A stretch of 17,180 nucleotides of DNA. It comes from Halonatronomonas sp051745085 (GTDB lineage Bacteria; Bacillota; Halanaerobiia; Halanaerobiales; Halarsenatibacteraceae). Below, in pieces: positions 8,758-15,987 of this stretch. Made by a program: the position numbers and the translations under genes. The stretch covers positions 1 through 17,180 of the forward strand of contig JBNJDR010000039.1 of the NCBI GenBank assembly GCA_051745085.1. The letters run 5' to 3'. Numbering within the stretch: the first letter of the stretch is position 1; every line of letters starts with the position of its first letter. Under the pieces are notes generated by a model that was given only the letters and a program-made list of their open reading frames with translations, was not told the origin of the DNA and ran no database searches.

Positions 8758-10338
8758 ATGATTTTCTATAACGGCAGAATATTTACAGCTAATCCAGACC
8801 AGGAAACAGCGGACATGATGGTGATAGAAGATGGCCTAATCACCTGGGTGGGAATCCAGAGCGACTTTCCTAACTCAGCCGAAACTATTATGGACAAGCC
8901 CTCTCATGAGATGATAGATCTCAAGGGCAGGCGGGTACTGCCAGGATTCATCGATATTCACATGCACGCCAGCTATCTGGCCCGGGATACCAAAAAAATC
9001 GCCTGTCTCCCTCCTAAGATTACTTCCATCGAAGACCTGCAGAACAAGGTCAGAGAAAAGAAAAATAAGCTGCCGGCCGGGGAGTGGATCGAGGGCTGGG
9101 GTTACGATGAAGGCAAGCTGGCCGAGCGACGAGCTCCTACCCGCCAGGACCTGGATCAGGCAGCCCCGGACCACCCAGTAGTCATCGGGAGAACCTGCAA
9201 TCACATCGCTGCAGCTAATACGAAGGCGATGGAACTACTGGGGTTCGATCAAGCCGACTACCCCAGCGGGATCTTCAAAGAAGATGATAAGCTCGAATTA
9301 TACTCCCGGATGCCCGGCAAAACCCTAGAAAATGATGCCCGGCTGCTGGCCGATTCCAGCCAGCATCTCTTCGCCCACGGGATTACTACTATCTCCGAAA
9401 GTCTGGCAGAAAGGCATCCCCGGGATAATTATGAAATGTACGAAAAAGCAGTAGAGATGGGACTGCAGCAGCGGGCCCTTCTCTACTACAGTTGGGCCAA
9501 CCTGAAGGCAAACAAAACCGGGGATAAGGTGAAGAAAATCGCGGCTTCCCACAAAAACAGCGCCGGTCAACTTCAACTTGGCGGGGTGAAAATCCTGGCC
9601 GACGGCAGCGTCTCCGGCCAGACCGCCTGGGTGAACCACCCCTACCTGGGTTCAGAGGACAACTACGGCCTGCAGACCACCAGCCAGGAAGACCTGCTCG
9701 AGGCTGCCGAGTTCGCCCGGGAAAATGATATCCAGTTGATCGTTCACGCCATGGGCGGCCGGGCCATCGATTTCGTGCTCACTACCCTGGCTGAACTGGA
9801 CAACTGGCTGGAAGAACGGCCTTCAATCCGCGTCGAACATGCGGCCATGCCCAGCTCGAAAGCCCTGGAACAGGCCGCCAGAAACGGGATAGCTTTCGTC
9901 AGTCAGCCGATCTTTCTCTTCGCCGAAATAGAGAGCTACCTAAATAATCTGGGAGCAGAGCGGACCAGAACAACCTATCCTTTCCGCTCCATCCTGGCCG
10001 CCGGTGTAAATCTCGCCTTCTCTTCCGATGCCCCGGCCACCGCCTGGGCCAAACCGGCAGATCCCTTTACCGCTCTTAAATCAGCTGTTTCCCGCCAGGC
10101 CTATGACGGCACCGATACCGGCCAGGCTGAACGCATCGATCTGGCCACCGCTATCCGCCTCTATACAAAAAAAGCCGCCAACATCGCCGGGATCCCCGGA
10201 GTCGGCAGCTTACAATCTGGCTGTAAAGCTGATTTCATCGTCCTGGATCGGGACATCTTCTCCCTGGCCTCAGAGCAGTACGATGAAGTAAATGTCAGCG
10301 CAACTTATTTGAACGGTGAACTCGTCTATCAAAATTAG
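8758..10338 (+). CDS. YtcJ-type metal-dependent amidohydrolase
   Basis: Amidohydro_3 (YtcJ/AepA-like) family hydrolase, 526 residues, probably cytoplasmic because no signal peptide is visible. Metal and catalytic residues line up with the family: FIDIHMH (H68, H70), GGVKILADGS (K278, probable bridging lysine), VHAMGG (H330), VEHAAMP (H361) and FSSDAPAT (D424). The C-terminus GCKADFIVLDRD is the usual composite-domain return. It hydrolyses an amide or similar C-N bond; the physiological substrate is unknown for nearly all YtcJ proteins. AAGGAG lies eight bases upstream of the ATG; another ATG five bases earlier is out of frame. It is divergent from the sugar operon and monocistronic, ending 5 nt before palindromic repeat copy 2. 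Its codons are markedly richer in C/G than those of the genes to its right. Confidence 0.9.
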   Translation: MIFYNGRIFTANPDQETADMMVIEDGLITWVGIQSDFPNSAETIMDKPSHEMIDLKGRRVLPGFIDIHMHASYLARDTKKIACLPPKITSIEDLQNKVREKKNKLPAGEWIEGWGYDEGKLAERRAPTRQDLDQAAPDHPVVIGRTCNHIAAANTKAMELLGFDQADYPSGIFKEDDKLELYSRMPGKTLENDARLLADSSQHLFAHGITTISESLAERHPRDNYEMYEKAVEMGLQQRALLYYSWANLKANKTGDKVKKIAASHKNSAGQLQLGGVKILADGSVSGQTAWVNHPYLGSEDNYGLQTTSQEDLLEAAEFARENDIQLIVHAMGGRAIDFVLTTLAELDNWLEERPSIRVEHAAMPSSKALEQAARNGIAFVSQPIFLFAEIESYLNNLGAERTRTTYPFRSILAAGVNLAFSSDAPATAWAKPADPFTALKSAVSRQAYDGTDTGQAERIDLATAIRLYTKKAANIAGIPGVGSLQSGCKADFIVLDRDIFSLASEQYDEVNVSATYLNGELVYQN

Positions 10339-10340
10339 AC

Positions 10341-10372
10341 AAAAACCGGGAGGTGTCTGACACTTCCCGGTT
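10341..10372. repeat. Palindromic repeat copy 2 (probable bidirectional terminator)
   Basis: Positions 10344-10372 form a nearly perfect 29-nt hairpin: AACCGGGAGGTGTC, central T, GACACTTCCCGGTT, with one G-T wobble. It begins 5 nt after the amidohydrolase stop. Read on the minus strand it is followed by TTTTTGTC, giving the form of an intrinsic terminator for the convergent exporter/small-ORF transcript. On the plus strand the T-tract is weaker (TTATCCTTAT). It shares the head GACAAAAAC with copy 3. Confidence 0.85.
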
Positions 10373-10395
10373 ATCCTTATATTTACTCGGCAGCA

Positions 10396-10548
10396 TCAAA
10401 TAACTAAGCCTAAATAGCTTTCCTGAAAATTAGATAGCAATTCAAGGTTTTCTGATTCTGAAATACGGTCATTTTTAACTTTCACTGCAGTTTCACTGGC
10501 TTTTTTCTTCTCGTCACTACCCGGTACTACTTGAATTTTAAACATCAT
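10396..10548 (-). CDS. Small hypothetical protein, 50 residues
   Basis: Not a recognised family. The frame opens with two consecutive ATG codons (10548-10546 and 10545-10543) placed 7 nt after GAGGT (10560-10556), a strong site, and ends with TGA at 10398-10396. The product starts MMFKIQVVPGSDEKKKASET and ends FQESYLGLVI. It is charged and Lys/Glu/Ser-rich in the middle, with a hydrophobic tip. It has no cysteine, signal peptide, transmembrane segment or double-glycine leader. It lies 137 nt after the ABC exporter permease on the same strand, with repeat copy 2 as a likely terminator 24 nt beyond. The position suggests a link to the exporter (peptide substrate, signal or accessory), but that is inference. 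Reality of the gene rests on the ribosome binding site and position only. Confidence 0.5.
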   Translation of the reverse strand: MMFKIQVVPGSDEKKKASETAVKVKNDRISESENLELLSNFQESYLGLVI

Positions 10549-10685
10549 TTTGATTACCTCTTTCTTTTAAGTTATAGCGTTTAATTAATAAACAATGTCC
10601 TAATTTTGAAATGACTTCAAACCCAAAAGATAAGCACTTAAACAATGACCAGTTATAACGACCGACCAGGCCCAGCAAAACCTGT
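10549..10685. other. AT-rich spacer between exporter permease and small ORF
   Basis: 137 nt. It carries the GAGGT ribosome binding site of the small ORF (10556-10560), but no clear terminator or promoter. A minus-strand frame here is open for about 45 codons from a TTG, with a weak GGGAG upstream, and was not accepted as a gene. Confidence 0.4.
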
Positions 10686-11414
10686 TTACTCCCAGCGCCA
10701 AAATTTTATCGTGATTATAAAGGTCAAGATCAACCAGAGTAAAAGCATGATCATGTTTACAGATAAGGAATAATTTCCCGGTACCCCTACCATCACCCTG
10801 CGTAACGAGTCTGCTAGATATGTCAACGGTATTATTCTAACTACTGGGTGCACGAAATCAGGCATCATTTCCACCGGGAAAAATATCCCGGATAAAAACA
10901 TCATAGGCAGTTGAACTATCTGGGCTAAACTACTGCCACCTTCCATACTATCCACAAAGCAGATAAGCATATAACCAAGACTAACAAAGGTTCCAGCCCC
11001 CAAAAGTACTACCGGTAGTATCTGTCTTAAACTACCCTCCAGATTGATGTTAAAGACGATAACTGCCAGGAAGATAATTATCCCGGTCTGGACCAACCCC
11101 ACTAAAAGACGCAATAAGATTTCACTACTTAATAAAACATTACGGGAGAGAGGAGTAATACTGAGTCCTCTGATTATTTTCTTCTCACGCAGGTTTAAAA
11201 ACTGAAGGGCGCCAAATAGCCCCACCTGCATCAAAGCCATTGCCAGTATTCCAGGCAATATATAAGAAAAACTAATCTCTTGCCCCTCTGTATTAAATAT
11301 TAGCCCGAAAAGAAATATAAAACAGACAGGCAAAGCGAAGGTCCAAAAAAGCCCGCTCTTATCCCGTAAAAACTCTTTTGAGTTAGCTGAAAAAATCTTT
11401 ACAAATGAGTTCAC
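10686..11414 (-). CDS. ABC-2 type exporter permease
   Basis: Membrane subunit of a drug/lipid/peptide-type ABC exporter, 242 residues. A first membrane segment lies at about residues 22-40, followed by a soluble NTEGQEISFSYILPG stretch and five more hydrophobic segments. The late motif FLSGIFFPVEMMP then IIPLTYLADSLR is diagnostic of ABC2_membrane (DrrB-like) proteins. The start is GTG at 11414, overlapping the ATPase TGA (GTGA), with AAAGGAG eight bases upstream, so the pair is translationally coupled. At ~240 residues it is typical of a half-size permease that dimerises. Substrate unknown; antibiotics or peptides are plausible given the adjacent two-component system. Confidence 0.9.
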   Translation of the reverse strand: MNSFVKIFSANSKEFLRDKSGLFWTFALPVCFIFLFGLIFNTEGQEISFSYILPGILAMALMQVGLFGALQFLNLREKKIIRGLSITPLSRNVLLSSEILLRLLVGLVQTGIIIFLAVIVFNINLEGSLRQILPVVLLGAGTFVSLGYMLICFVDSMEGGSSLAQIVQLPMMFLSGIFFPVEMMPDFVHPVVRIIPLTYLADSLRRVMVGVPGNYSLSVNMIMLLLWLILTFIITIKFWRWE

Positions 11415-12340
11415 TCTCTAATCTCCTTTCCTGTGAGACTAACAAAAAGATCGTCAAGGGTGGGTTTTCTTAAATTTAAATTTTTCAGAGGCTTACCAAT
11501 TTTATTAGCAAAAGCGAAAAGATCAGTTATTGTCAGCACAGCATCCATGGTATAAAGTAATATATTTTCATCTTCATTTAATTTCTGGCCAGTAACACTA
11601 GCAAGAGAAGCTAAGGAGCCAATCTCTTCTTCAGTAAAAGAGGGATTCATAAACTCAATAGCATCTTCTTCAAAATAATCTTCAATTAAACTTGCCGGAG
11701 TCCCCTGGGTTATTACTTCTCCCTGATCTATAATTATAATTTCATCACATAATTGTTCTGCTTCCTCCATATAATGGGTAGTAATAAATATTGTTTTACC
11801 AATTTCTTTTAACTTCTTAATTACCTCCCAGAGATTTCTCCGAGCCTGGGGATCCAGGCCTGTGGTTGGCTCATCCAAAAATATGATCTCTCCATTGCTA
11901 ACTACCGCCAGAGCTACAGCCAATCTATGTCTTTGCCCGCCAGATAATGATTCAACATAAACCTCTTCTTTACTTTCAAGACCAACCATTTTAATAGTTT
12001 CTTCTACAGAAAAAGGATCTCGATAAAAACTGGCAAATAGTGAAACCAGCTCTTTTACTTTTAATTTATCAAAAAGAGCAGGTGACTGAAGCTGAACTCC
12101 TATTTTTTCCCGCAATTCCTCTTTATCATTTTCTGGATCTAACCCTAAAATTTTTATCTCTCCACTTTCTCGAGAATGTAAACCGACCAAGGTCTCTATA
12201 GTTGTCGATTTCCCGGCCCCGTTAGGCCCTAACAGGCCAAATATTTTTCCTTCTTCAACGGTGAAACTTATCCCATTAATTGCCTTAACATCGGCAAAAT
12301 ATTTACATAGATTATTTACTTCTATACATTTTCTTTTCAT
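11411..12340 (-). CDS. ABC exporter ATPase (DrrA/LnrL-like)
   Basis: Drives the adjacent ABC-2 permease; 309 residues. Walker A GPNGAGKST (38-46), Q-loop region VQLQSPALF (82-90), signature LSGGQ (132-136), Walker B IIFLDEPTTGLD (152-163) and switch H189 are all intact. The 80-90-residue C-terminal extension, ending with KPTLDDLFVSLTGKEIRE, is the DrrA/YhaQ-type accessory domain. The ATG at 12340 follows GGAGGTGTCTGA, a strong ribosome binding site that is identical over 12 bases to half of the palindromic repeat. An AT-rich leader (12353-12390) with TATAAA-like hexamers probably holds its promoter, since a terminator ends the upstream regulator transcript. The gene order matches B. subtilis two-component/exporter modules such as LnrJK-LnrLMN. 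Confidence 0.92.
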   Translation of the reverse strand: MKRKCIEVNNLCKYFADVKAINGISFTVEEGKIFGLLGPNGAGKSTTIETLVGLHSRESGEIKILGLDPENDKEELREKIGVQLQSPALFDKLKVKELVSLFASFYRDPFSVEETIKMVGLESKEEVYVESLSGGQRHRLAVALAVVSNGEIIFLDEPTTGLDPQARRNLWEVIKKLKEIGKTIFITTHYMEEAEQLCDEIIIIDQGEVITQGTPASLIEDYFEEDAIEFMNPSFTEEEIGSLASLASVTGQKLNEDENILLYTMDAVLTITDLFAFANKIGKPLKNLNLRKPTLDDLFVSLTGKEIRE

Positions 12341-12389
12341 TCAGACACCTCCACCGTTTCTCTTATATATTTATACTACCACTATAAAC

Positions 12390-12429
12390 AAAAAAAATGA
12401 TCACCCATAATTCTTAAACTGGGTCATCA
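12390..12429 (-). terminator. Intrinsic terminator after the response regulator
   Basis: On the minus strand TGATGACCC pairs with GGGTGATCA (nine positions, one G-G mismatch), with loop AGTTTAAGAATTAT, followed by eight T (12397-12390). Its upstream arm is the end of the first tandem-repeat unit. It separates sensor/regulator transcription from the exporter genes. Confidence 0.7.
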
Positions 12430-12470
12430 TTATTTACTATATTAGCGGGTCATCATTATTTACTATATTA
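12421..12470. repeat. Tandem duplication, 24-bp unit at 26-bp period
   Basis: Two identical 24-bp units, beginning GGGTCATCATTATTTAC and ending TATATTA, at 12421-12444 and 12447-12470, separated by GC. They lie between the response regulator stop and the exporter ATPase start. The first unit supplies one arm of the terminator at 12390-12429. It could be a simple duplication or paired regulator-binding sites upstream of the exporter. Confidence 0.9.
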
Positions 12471-12482
12471 ATTTCTTTAAAC

Positions 12483-13148
12483 CTAAGTTTCGAGCAAGCC
12501 ATTTTTTACAGCATAAAATGCAGCTTGAGTTCTACTGTTGACGTTTAACTTTTTAAAAATATGAGATACATGGGTTTTAACAGTATTATCACTTATATAT
12601 AATTTTTCAGCAATTTCAGTATTACCCAATCCCTGACCGAGCAATTTTAAAATATCTATTTCTCTATCAGTTAAAGGTTCAATCAAATCACTGACTTCCT
12701 CCTTTTCAGTCTCCAGCTCCTCGGTAACGTTATTTAAAAGTGCTTCTTTAACTTGATTTCCAAAATAAGATCCGCCAGTATAGACTGCTCTTATTGCCGC
12801 TGCCAGTTCATTGGGATTGGCATCTTTTAAAAGATAGCCCGCCGCTCCATAACTTAGCAGAGAATAAACATTATCCCAACCTCCATTACTGGTTAAGACC
12901 AGAACCTTGACTGCAGGCCACTGCTTACTTATTATTTTAGTAGCTTCTCCTCCACCTATCCCGGGCATCTGCAGGTCCATGATAACCACATCAACCTGGG
13001 TATGACTTTCTTCTAAAAAATTCAGTACTTCCTCTCCAGTGCCAAATTCTCTAATAATTTCAATATCGTTAACCTTATTAAAGTATAAGCATACACCCTG
13101 CCTAAAGAAAGGATGATCATCAACCATAACCACTGATATCTTTTTCAT
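12483..13148 (-). CDS. NarL/LuxR-type response regulator
   Basis: Cytoplasmic DNA-binding regulator phosphorylated by the neighbouring kinase; 221 residues. Receiver domain (about 4-120) has acidic pair D10/D11, phospho-acceptor D58 (VVIMDLQMPG), switch T86 and K108. A LuxR/GerE helix-turn-helix follows (about 157-215): LTDREIDILKLLGQGLGNTE, then ISDNTVKTHVSHIFKKL. ATG at 13148 follows GAGGTGA at 8 nt. It lies 58 nt after the kinase gene. Likely target: the exporter operon directly downstream, in the manner of LiaR/LnrK-type regulators; this is inference from position. Confidence 0.95.
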   Translation of the reverse strand: MKKISVVMVDDHPFFRQGVCLYFNKVNDIEIIREFGTGEEVLNFLEESHTQVDVVIMDLQMPGIGGGEATKIISKQWPAVKVLVLTSNGGWDNVYSLLSYGAAGYLLKDANPNELAAAIRAVYTGGSYFGNQVKEALLNNVTEELETEKEEVSDLIEPLTDREIDILKLLGQGLGNTEIAEKLYISDNTVKTHVSHIFKKLNVNSRTQAAFYAVKNGLLET

Positions 13149-13206
13149 ATTAATTCACCTCAAATAAAGATTAAGTTTTACAGCATTAATTTGATAGCTT
13201 GTTTTA

Positions 13207-14751
13207 TCACTTTTCCAAAATTTCAAATACCGCTCTAATCACAGTCCCCTTTTCTGGCCGAGATTCAATCTCCAGTTTGCCATTGTTTTGAAAAGCTCGG
13301 GTTTTCATATTGCCCAACCCCTGGCCCGGTTGGGAATTATTTTTAAAGCCTACCCCATTATCAATAATTGTCAAAAATACCTTGCCTTTAATTTCTTTTA
13401 AAAAGACTTTAACCTGATCCGCTCCGCTGTGTTTGTGAATATTAGTTAATGCTTCCTGAAGAATTCGATATGCTGCCAATTCCTGTTCCGACGTCAATTT
13501 TTTTACATCATCAATATCATGAATTAATTTTATATTAATTCTCCGGGCAAAAAGCTCGCTCTGAGATACCAGAGCCTTATATAGGCCTTTACCTTCTAAA
13601 TTCGTCGGTTTCAATTCAGATATCACATTCTTTAATTCCTGTAAACCTTCCTCGATTGTAGCTTCTAAGTGATTTATTATATAAGTGAAATCATTATAAT
13701 CGACTTTATCCAAAACCATTTGCCTTAAAGTATGGATGCTATAATTCATACCGTGGAGGCTTTGAGAAATTGAATCATGCAGTTCTCTAGCGATTCGATT
13801 TCTTTCCCGGCTCACAATCAAATCTTTGTTGGCTCTTTTTAGTTCTTCTTCTTTTTGGGTAACCTCAGTGATATCAGAAATTACGCCATCTATATATAAA
13901 AGTTCACACTGTTCAGAAAAAATCCCCTGTCCTTTTTCAAAAATATATTTTATCAAGCCCTCGGCATCTCTGATCCGATAATTCACCAAATATGGTTCTT
14001 TTGCCGCAATATGTTGGTTTATTATATTATCAACCCTAGCCCTATCTTCCTCATGAATTATACTATTAAAACTGCGATTTTTATTGTTAATAAAAGCCGC
14101 AGCAGGATAACCAGTAATGTTTTCTATGCAGTCACTTATATAAATCATCGACCAATTATTCTGAAGCTGACAGCGAAAAATGACATCGGGGATATTAGAA
14201 ACCAAAGTCCGAAATTGTTTTTCTCTTTCCCCTAATTCTTCCTTGATTTTTATATATTTAATAAGCACATAAGAAATACTAACAAAAACAGGTATTGCAA
14301 ATACCTGAATTAGTAATCTAATTAAAATAGTGGAAACGAGCTCATTGTTAAATTCCAGATATAACACAAAAGACATAAGAAAAGCTTGAGTAAAAATTAA
14401 AGTGGCTCCAATCACATAAAATAATTTCAAAAACATTTTATTCTTATGTTTTAAATATTTCATTAAATATCCCGGCAAAAACCCTCTTAAAATAGTTATA
14501 ATCGTAATCTGCGGCAAATAAGGCCCCAGAGGATGAAGTAGATGGCTGATGATATCAGTTGCTCCACCAATCAATGCTCCCCAGAATGGCCCCAGTAAAA
14601 TACTTCCGATGATAGCAGGTAAAGCCACGAGATTAATGCTTATCTCCGATAATTCTCCCAGGGAAAAACTGAAAGTATAGACGTACTTTGCAATAATTCC
14701 GAGACTAATAAGCAGTATTATCATTAAGGTTTTATCCTGTTTAGTGTTCAT
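13207..14751 (-). CDS. Sensor histidine kinase with ECF S-component-like membrane domain, PAS and HisKA_3
   Basis: 514 residues. Residues 1-168 form five or six membrane segments. The stretch SINLVALPAIIGSILLGPFW, GALIGGATDIISHLLHPLGP, YLPQ (39-82), then ILRGFLPGYLMKYL, closely follows the pattern of FolT-type ECF-transporter S components (GP-WGA-G-D-P-G-YFPG-G). A PAS domain spans about 178-300 (FRTLVSNIPDVIFR, then ISDITEVTQKEE). HisKA_3 has phospho-acceptor H325 in ARELHDSISQSL. HATPase_c has N-box ALTNIHKHS (434-442), DNGVGF (464-469) and GQGLGNM (476-482). AAAGGAG precedes the ATG at 14751. It pairs with the NarL-type regulator immediately downstream. The kinase assignment is certain. 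The ECF S-like reading of the sensor is by pattern; a LytS-type 5TM domain is the alternative. Confidence 0.93.
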   Translation of the reverse strand: MNTKQDKTLMIILLISLGIIAKYVYTFSFSLGELSEISINLVALPAIIGSILLGPFWGALIGGATDIISHLLHPLGPYLPQITIITILRGFLPGYLMKYLKHKNKMFLKLFYVIGATLIFTQAFLMSFVLYLEFNNELVSTILIRLLIQVFAIPVFVSISYVLIKYIKIKEELGEREKQFRTLVSNIPDVIFRCQLQNNWSMIYISDCIENITGYPAAAFINNKNRSFNSIIHEEDRARVDNIINQHIAAKEPYLVNYRIRDAEGLIKYIFEKGQGIFSEQCELLYIDGVISDITEVTQKEEELKRANKDLIVSRERNRIARELHDSISQSLHGMNYSIHTLRQMVLDKVDYNDFTYIINHLEATIEEGLQELKNVISELKPTNLEGKGLYKALVSQSELFARRINIKLIHDIDDVKKLTSEQELAAYRILQEALTNIHKHSGADQVKVFLKEIKGKVFLTIIDNGVGFKNNSQPGQGLGNMKTRAFQNNGKLEIESRPEKGTVIRAVFEILEK

Positions 14752-14804
14752 CTTAATTGAACTCCTTTGCTGCTAACCTACTTTTATTACAAACTCTGCA
14801 ATTA

Positions 14805-15164
14805 CTAAACCCCTCTGCTCTGTTTTGGAAACTCAAGTTTTAGATAATTAATTACTGCTAAAACCAGGAAAATAATCGACAAAATGATATAAAATATACT
14901 CTGATTTTGATCTATAGGCATATTGTATAAAGGTTTTAATAAACTACCTAATCCAACTGAAAAAAGAAGGGTAAAAGCTTTAAAGAACATTACAGGAGCA
15001 AAAATATAACCCAGGCTATTGTTCTTTATCATTAAGAAAGCGCTAATAAGAAAGGCTGGCAGTACGAATACCATATCTAAAATATAAATTGAAAATGCAA
15101 ATTCTATTTTATTTCCCGTTCGCATTAAAGGTATAAGTTCACCGATCCAGAGCATATAAAACAA
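14805..15164 (-). pseudogene. C-terminal remnant of a multi-pass membrane protein
   Basis: An open frame of 119 codons from a TTG without a ribosome binding site. It has four hydrophobic segments and motifs WIGELIPL, YILDMVFVLPAFLISAFLMI and NSLGYIFAPVMFFKAF. From memory these resemble the last third of an uncharacterised bacterial membrane family, whose full proteins are about 350 residues. The frame continues upstream in sense (ALPLLIFIPLLFY) until TAG near 15204-15206. An overlapping frame one base away carries KSRKIYSILLL, which looks like the preceding residues, so a one-base deletion is likely as well as loss of the N-terminal two thirds. GAAGGAG (15240-15234) precedes that frame, but a GTA stands where a start should be. 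Repeat copy 3 lies about 30 nt further out. Probably not functional; a short translated protein cannot be excluded. Confidence 0.6.
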
Positions 15165-15259
15165 GAGAGGAATAAAGATTAAAAGAGGCAGAGCAATAAT
15201 AATATACTATATATTTTTCTGCTTTTTACAAATCTCCTTCTATCTAGCCGATTTTTATT

Positions 15260-15295
15260 GACAAAAACAGGGAAGTGTCTGACACCTCCCGAAAA
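15260..15295. repeat. Palindromic repeat copy 3
   Basis: GGGAAGTGTC, central T, GACACCTCCC at 15270-15290 (10-bp arms, one A-C mismatch), preceded by the head GACAAAAAC shared with copy 2. It lies between the broken CPBP gene (stop at 15326) and the truncated membrane gene. On the minus strand the hairpin is followed by TGTTTTTGTC, so it may terminate the CPBP transcript. Nothing else is evident in the 160-nt gap 15165-15325. Confidence 0.85.
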
Positions 15296-15325
15296 TTAAT
15301 TGAGGTAACCTTTCTAAAACAGCCC

Positions 15326-15942
15326 CTACAATACGTGCCATACTACGTTCGTCCAAAAGTGGATACCCACCGCTACTAAAAAACCATATCTTCTTAAATA
15401 ATAAGCGGCAAATAATGAAACGATACCATTCATTACAAGAAGTTCAACGATCAAAATTTCAGGTAAAGCCTGGATAGATTCTACTCTAATTAAATACATT
15501 ATTGAGGGAAAATGTGATACAGCAAAGACCACTGCTGATGCTACAGCTACAATCCAAAAAACGAGATCGAAATATTTCTTCTTAAGTATTTTATAAGAAA
15601 TTAGCCAGACCCAAAAAGAAATAAAAACAACCGAAATAGAACTTCTTCTCCGATTCCCGCCGTGATAGAGGCTATTAAAGATGTAGGAAAAGCCGGATGC
15701 GGCAATCTGCCAAAAGAGTTATAGCTACTAAATATCAAATCCAGCAGTATTAATAAAAGTCCCAGACTAAGTCCTGTCAGAACTGGTTTAATGAATCTTT
15801 GAAAATCATTAACGTCTTCATCCCAGATCAAGGCAAAACCGATTTTTTTCGAGAGAATCAGAACGATGTAGCCCAGGCCTCCATAAATAACCAGCATGAT
15901 CAAAGCATTCACTAAGCCAGCATGAGTGGATTTGCTTTTCAT
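15326..15942 (-). pseudogene. CPBP (CAAX/Abi) intramembrane metalloprotease, frameshifted
   Basis: The ATG at 15942, after AGGAGAG, opens a frame with several membrane segments and the first CPBP motif EEVLFR, then stops early at 15601-15603. One base away the sequence continues as SFWVWLISYKILKKKYFDLV and FAVSHFP (motif 2, FxxxH), ending GIHFWTNVVWHVL (motif 3, HxxxN) with TAG at 15328-15326. Joining the frames near 15610-15625, a T-rich stretch on the coding strand, by restoring one base gives exactly 205 residues with all three metal/catalytic motifs in order. This is either a genuine one-base deletion or a homopolymer sequencing error. CPBP proteins process peptides or give bacteriocin self-immunity; the substrate here is unknown. 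The acetyltransferase gene lies 45 nt upstream. Confidence 0.85.
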
Positions 15943-15987
15943 TAGATATCTCTCCTACATATAAGTGCCTGCAGTTAGAAGTAGTAT

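Noticed and set aside
10549..10685. Minus-strand frame of about 45 codons starting at a TTG (LLGLVGRYNWSLFKCL...)
   Set aside because: Non-standard start, weak SD, and it overlaps the start of the better-supported 50-codon gene; probably chance.
12421..12470. CRISPR-like array
   Set aside because: Only two units with a 2-nt spacer and no cas genes; it is a plain tandem duplication.
15600..15630. Programmed -1 frameshift in the CPBP gene
   Set aside because: No in-frame slippery heptamer of the X XXY YYZ form and no obvious downstream stimulatory structure; a deletion or sequencing error is simpler.
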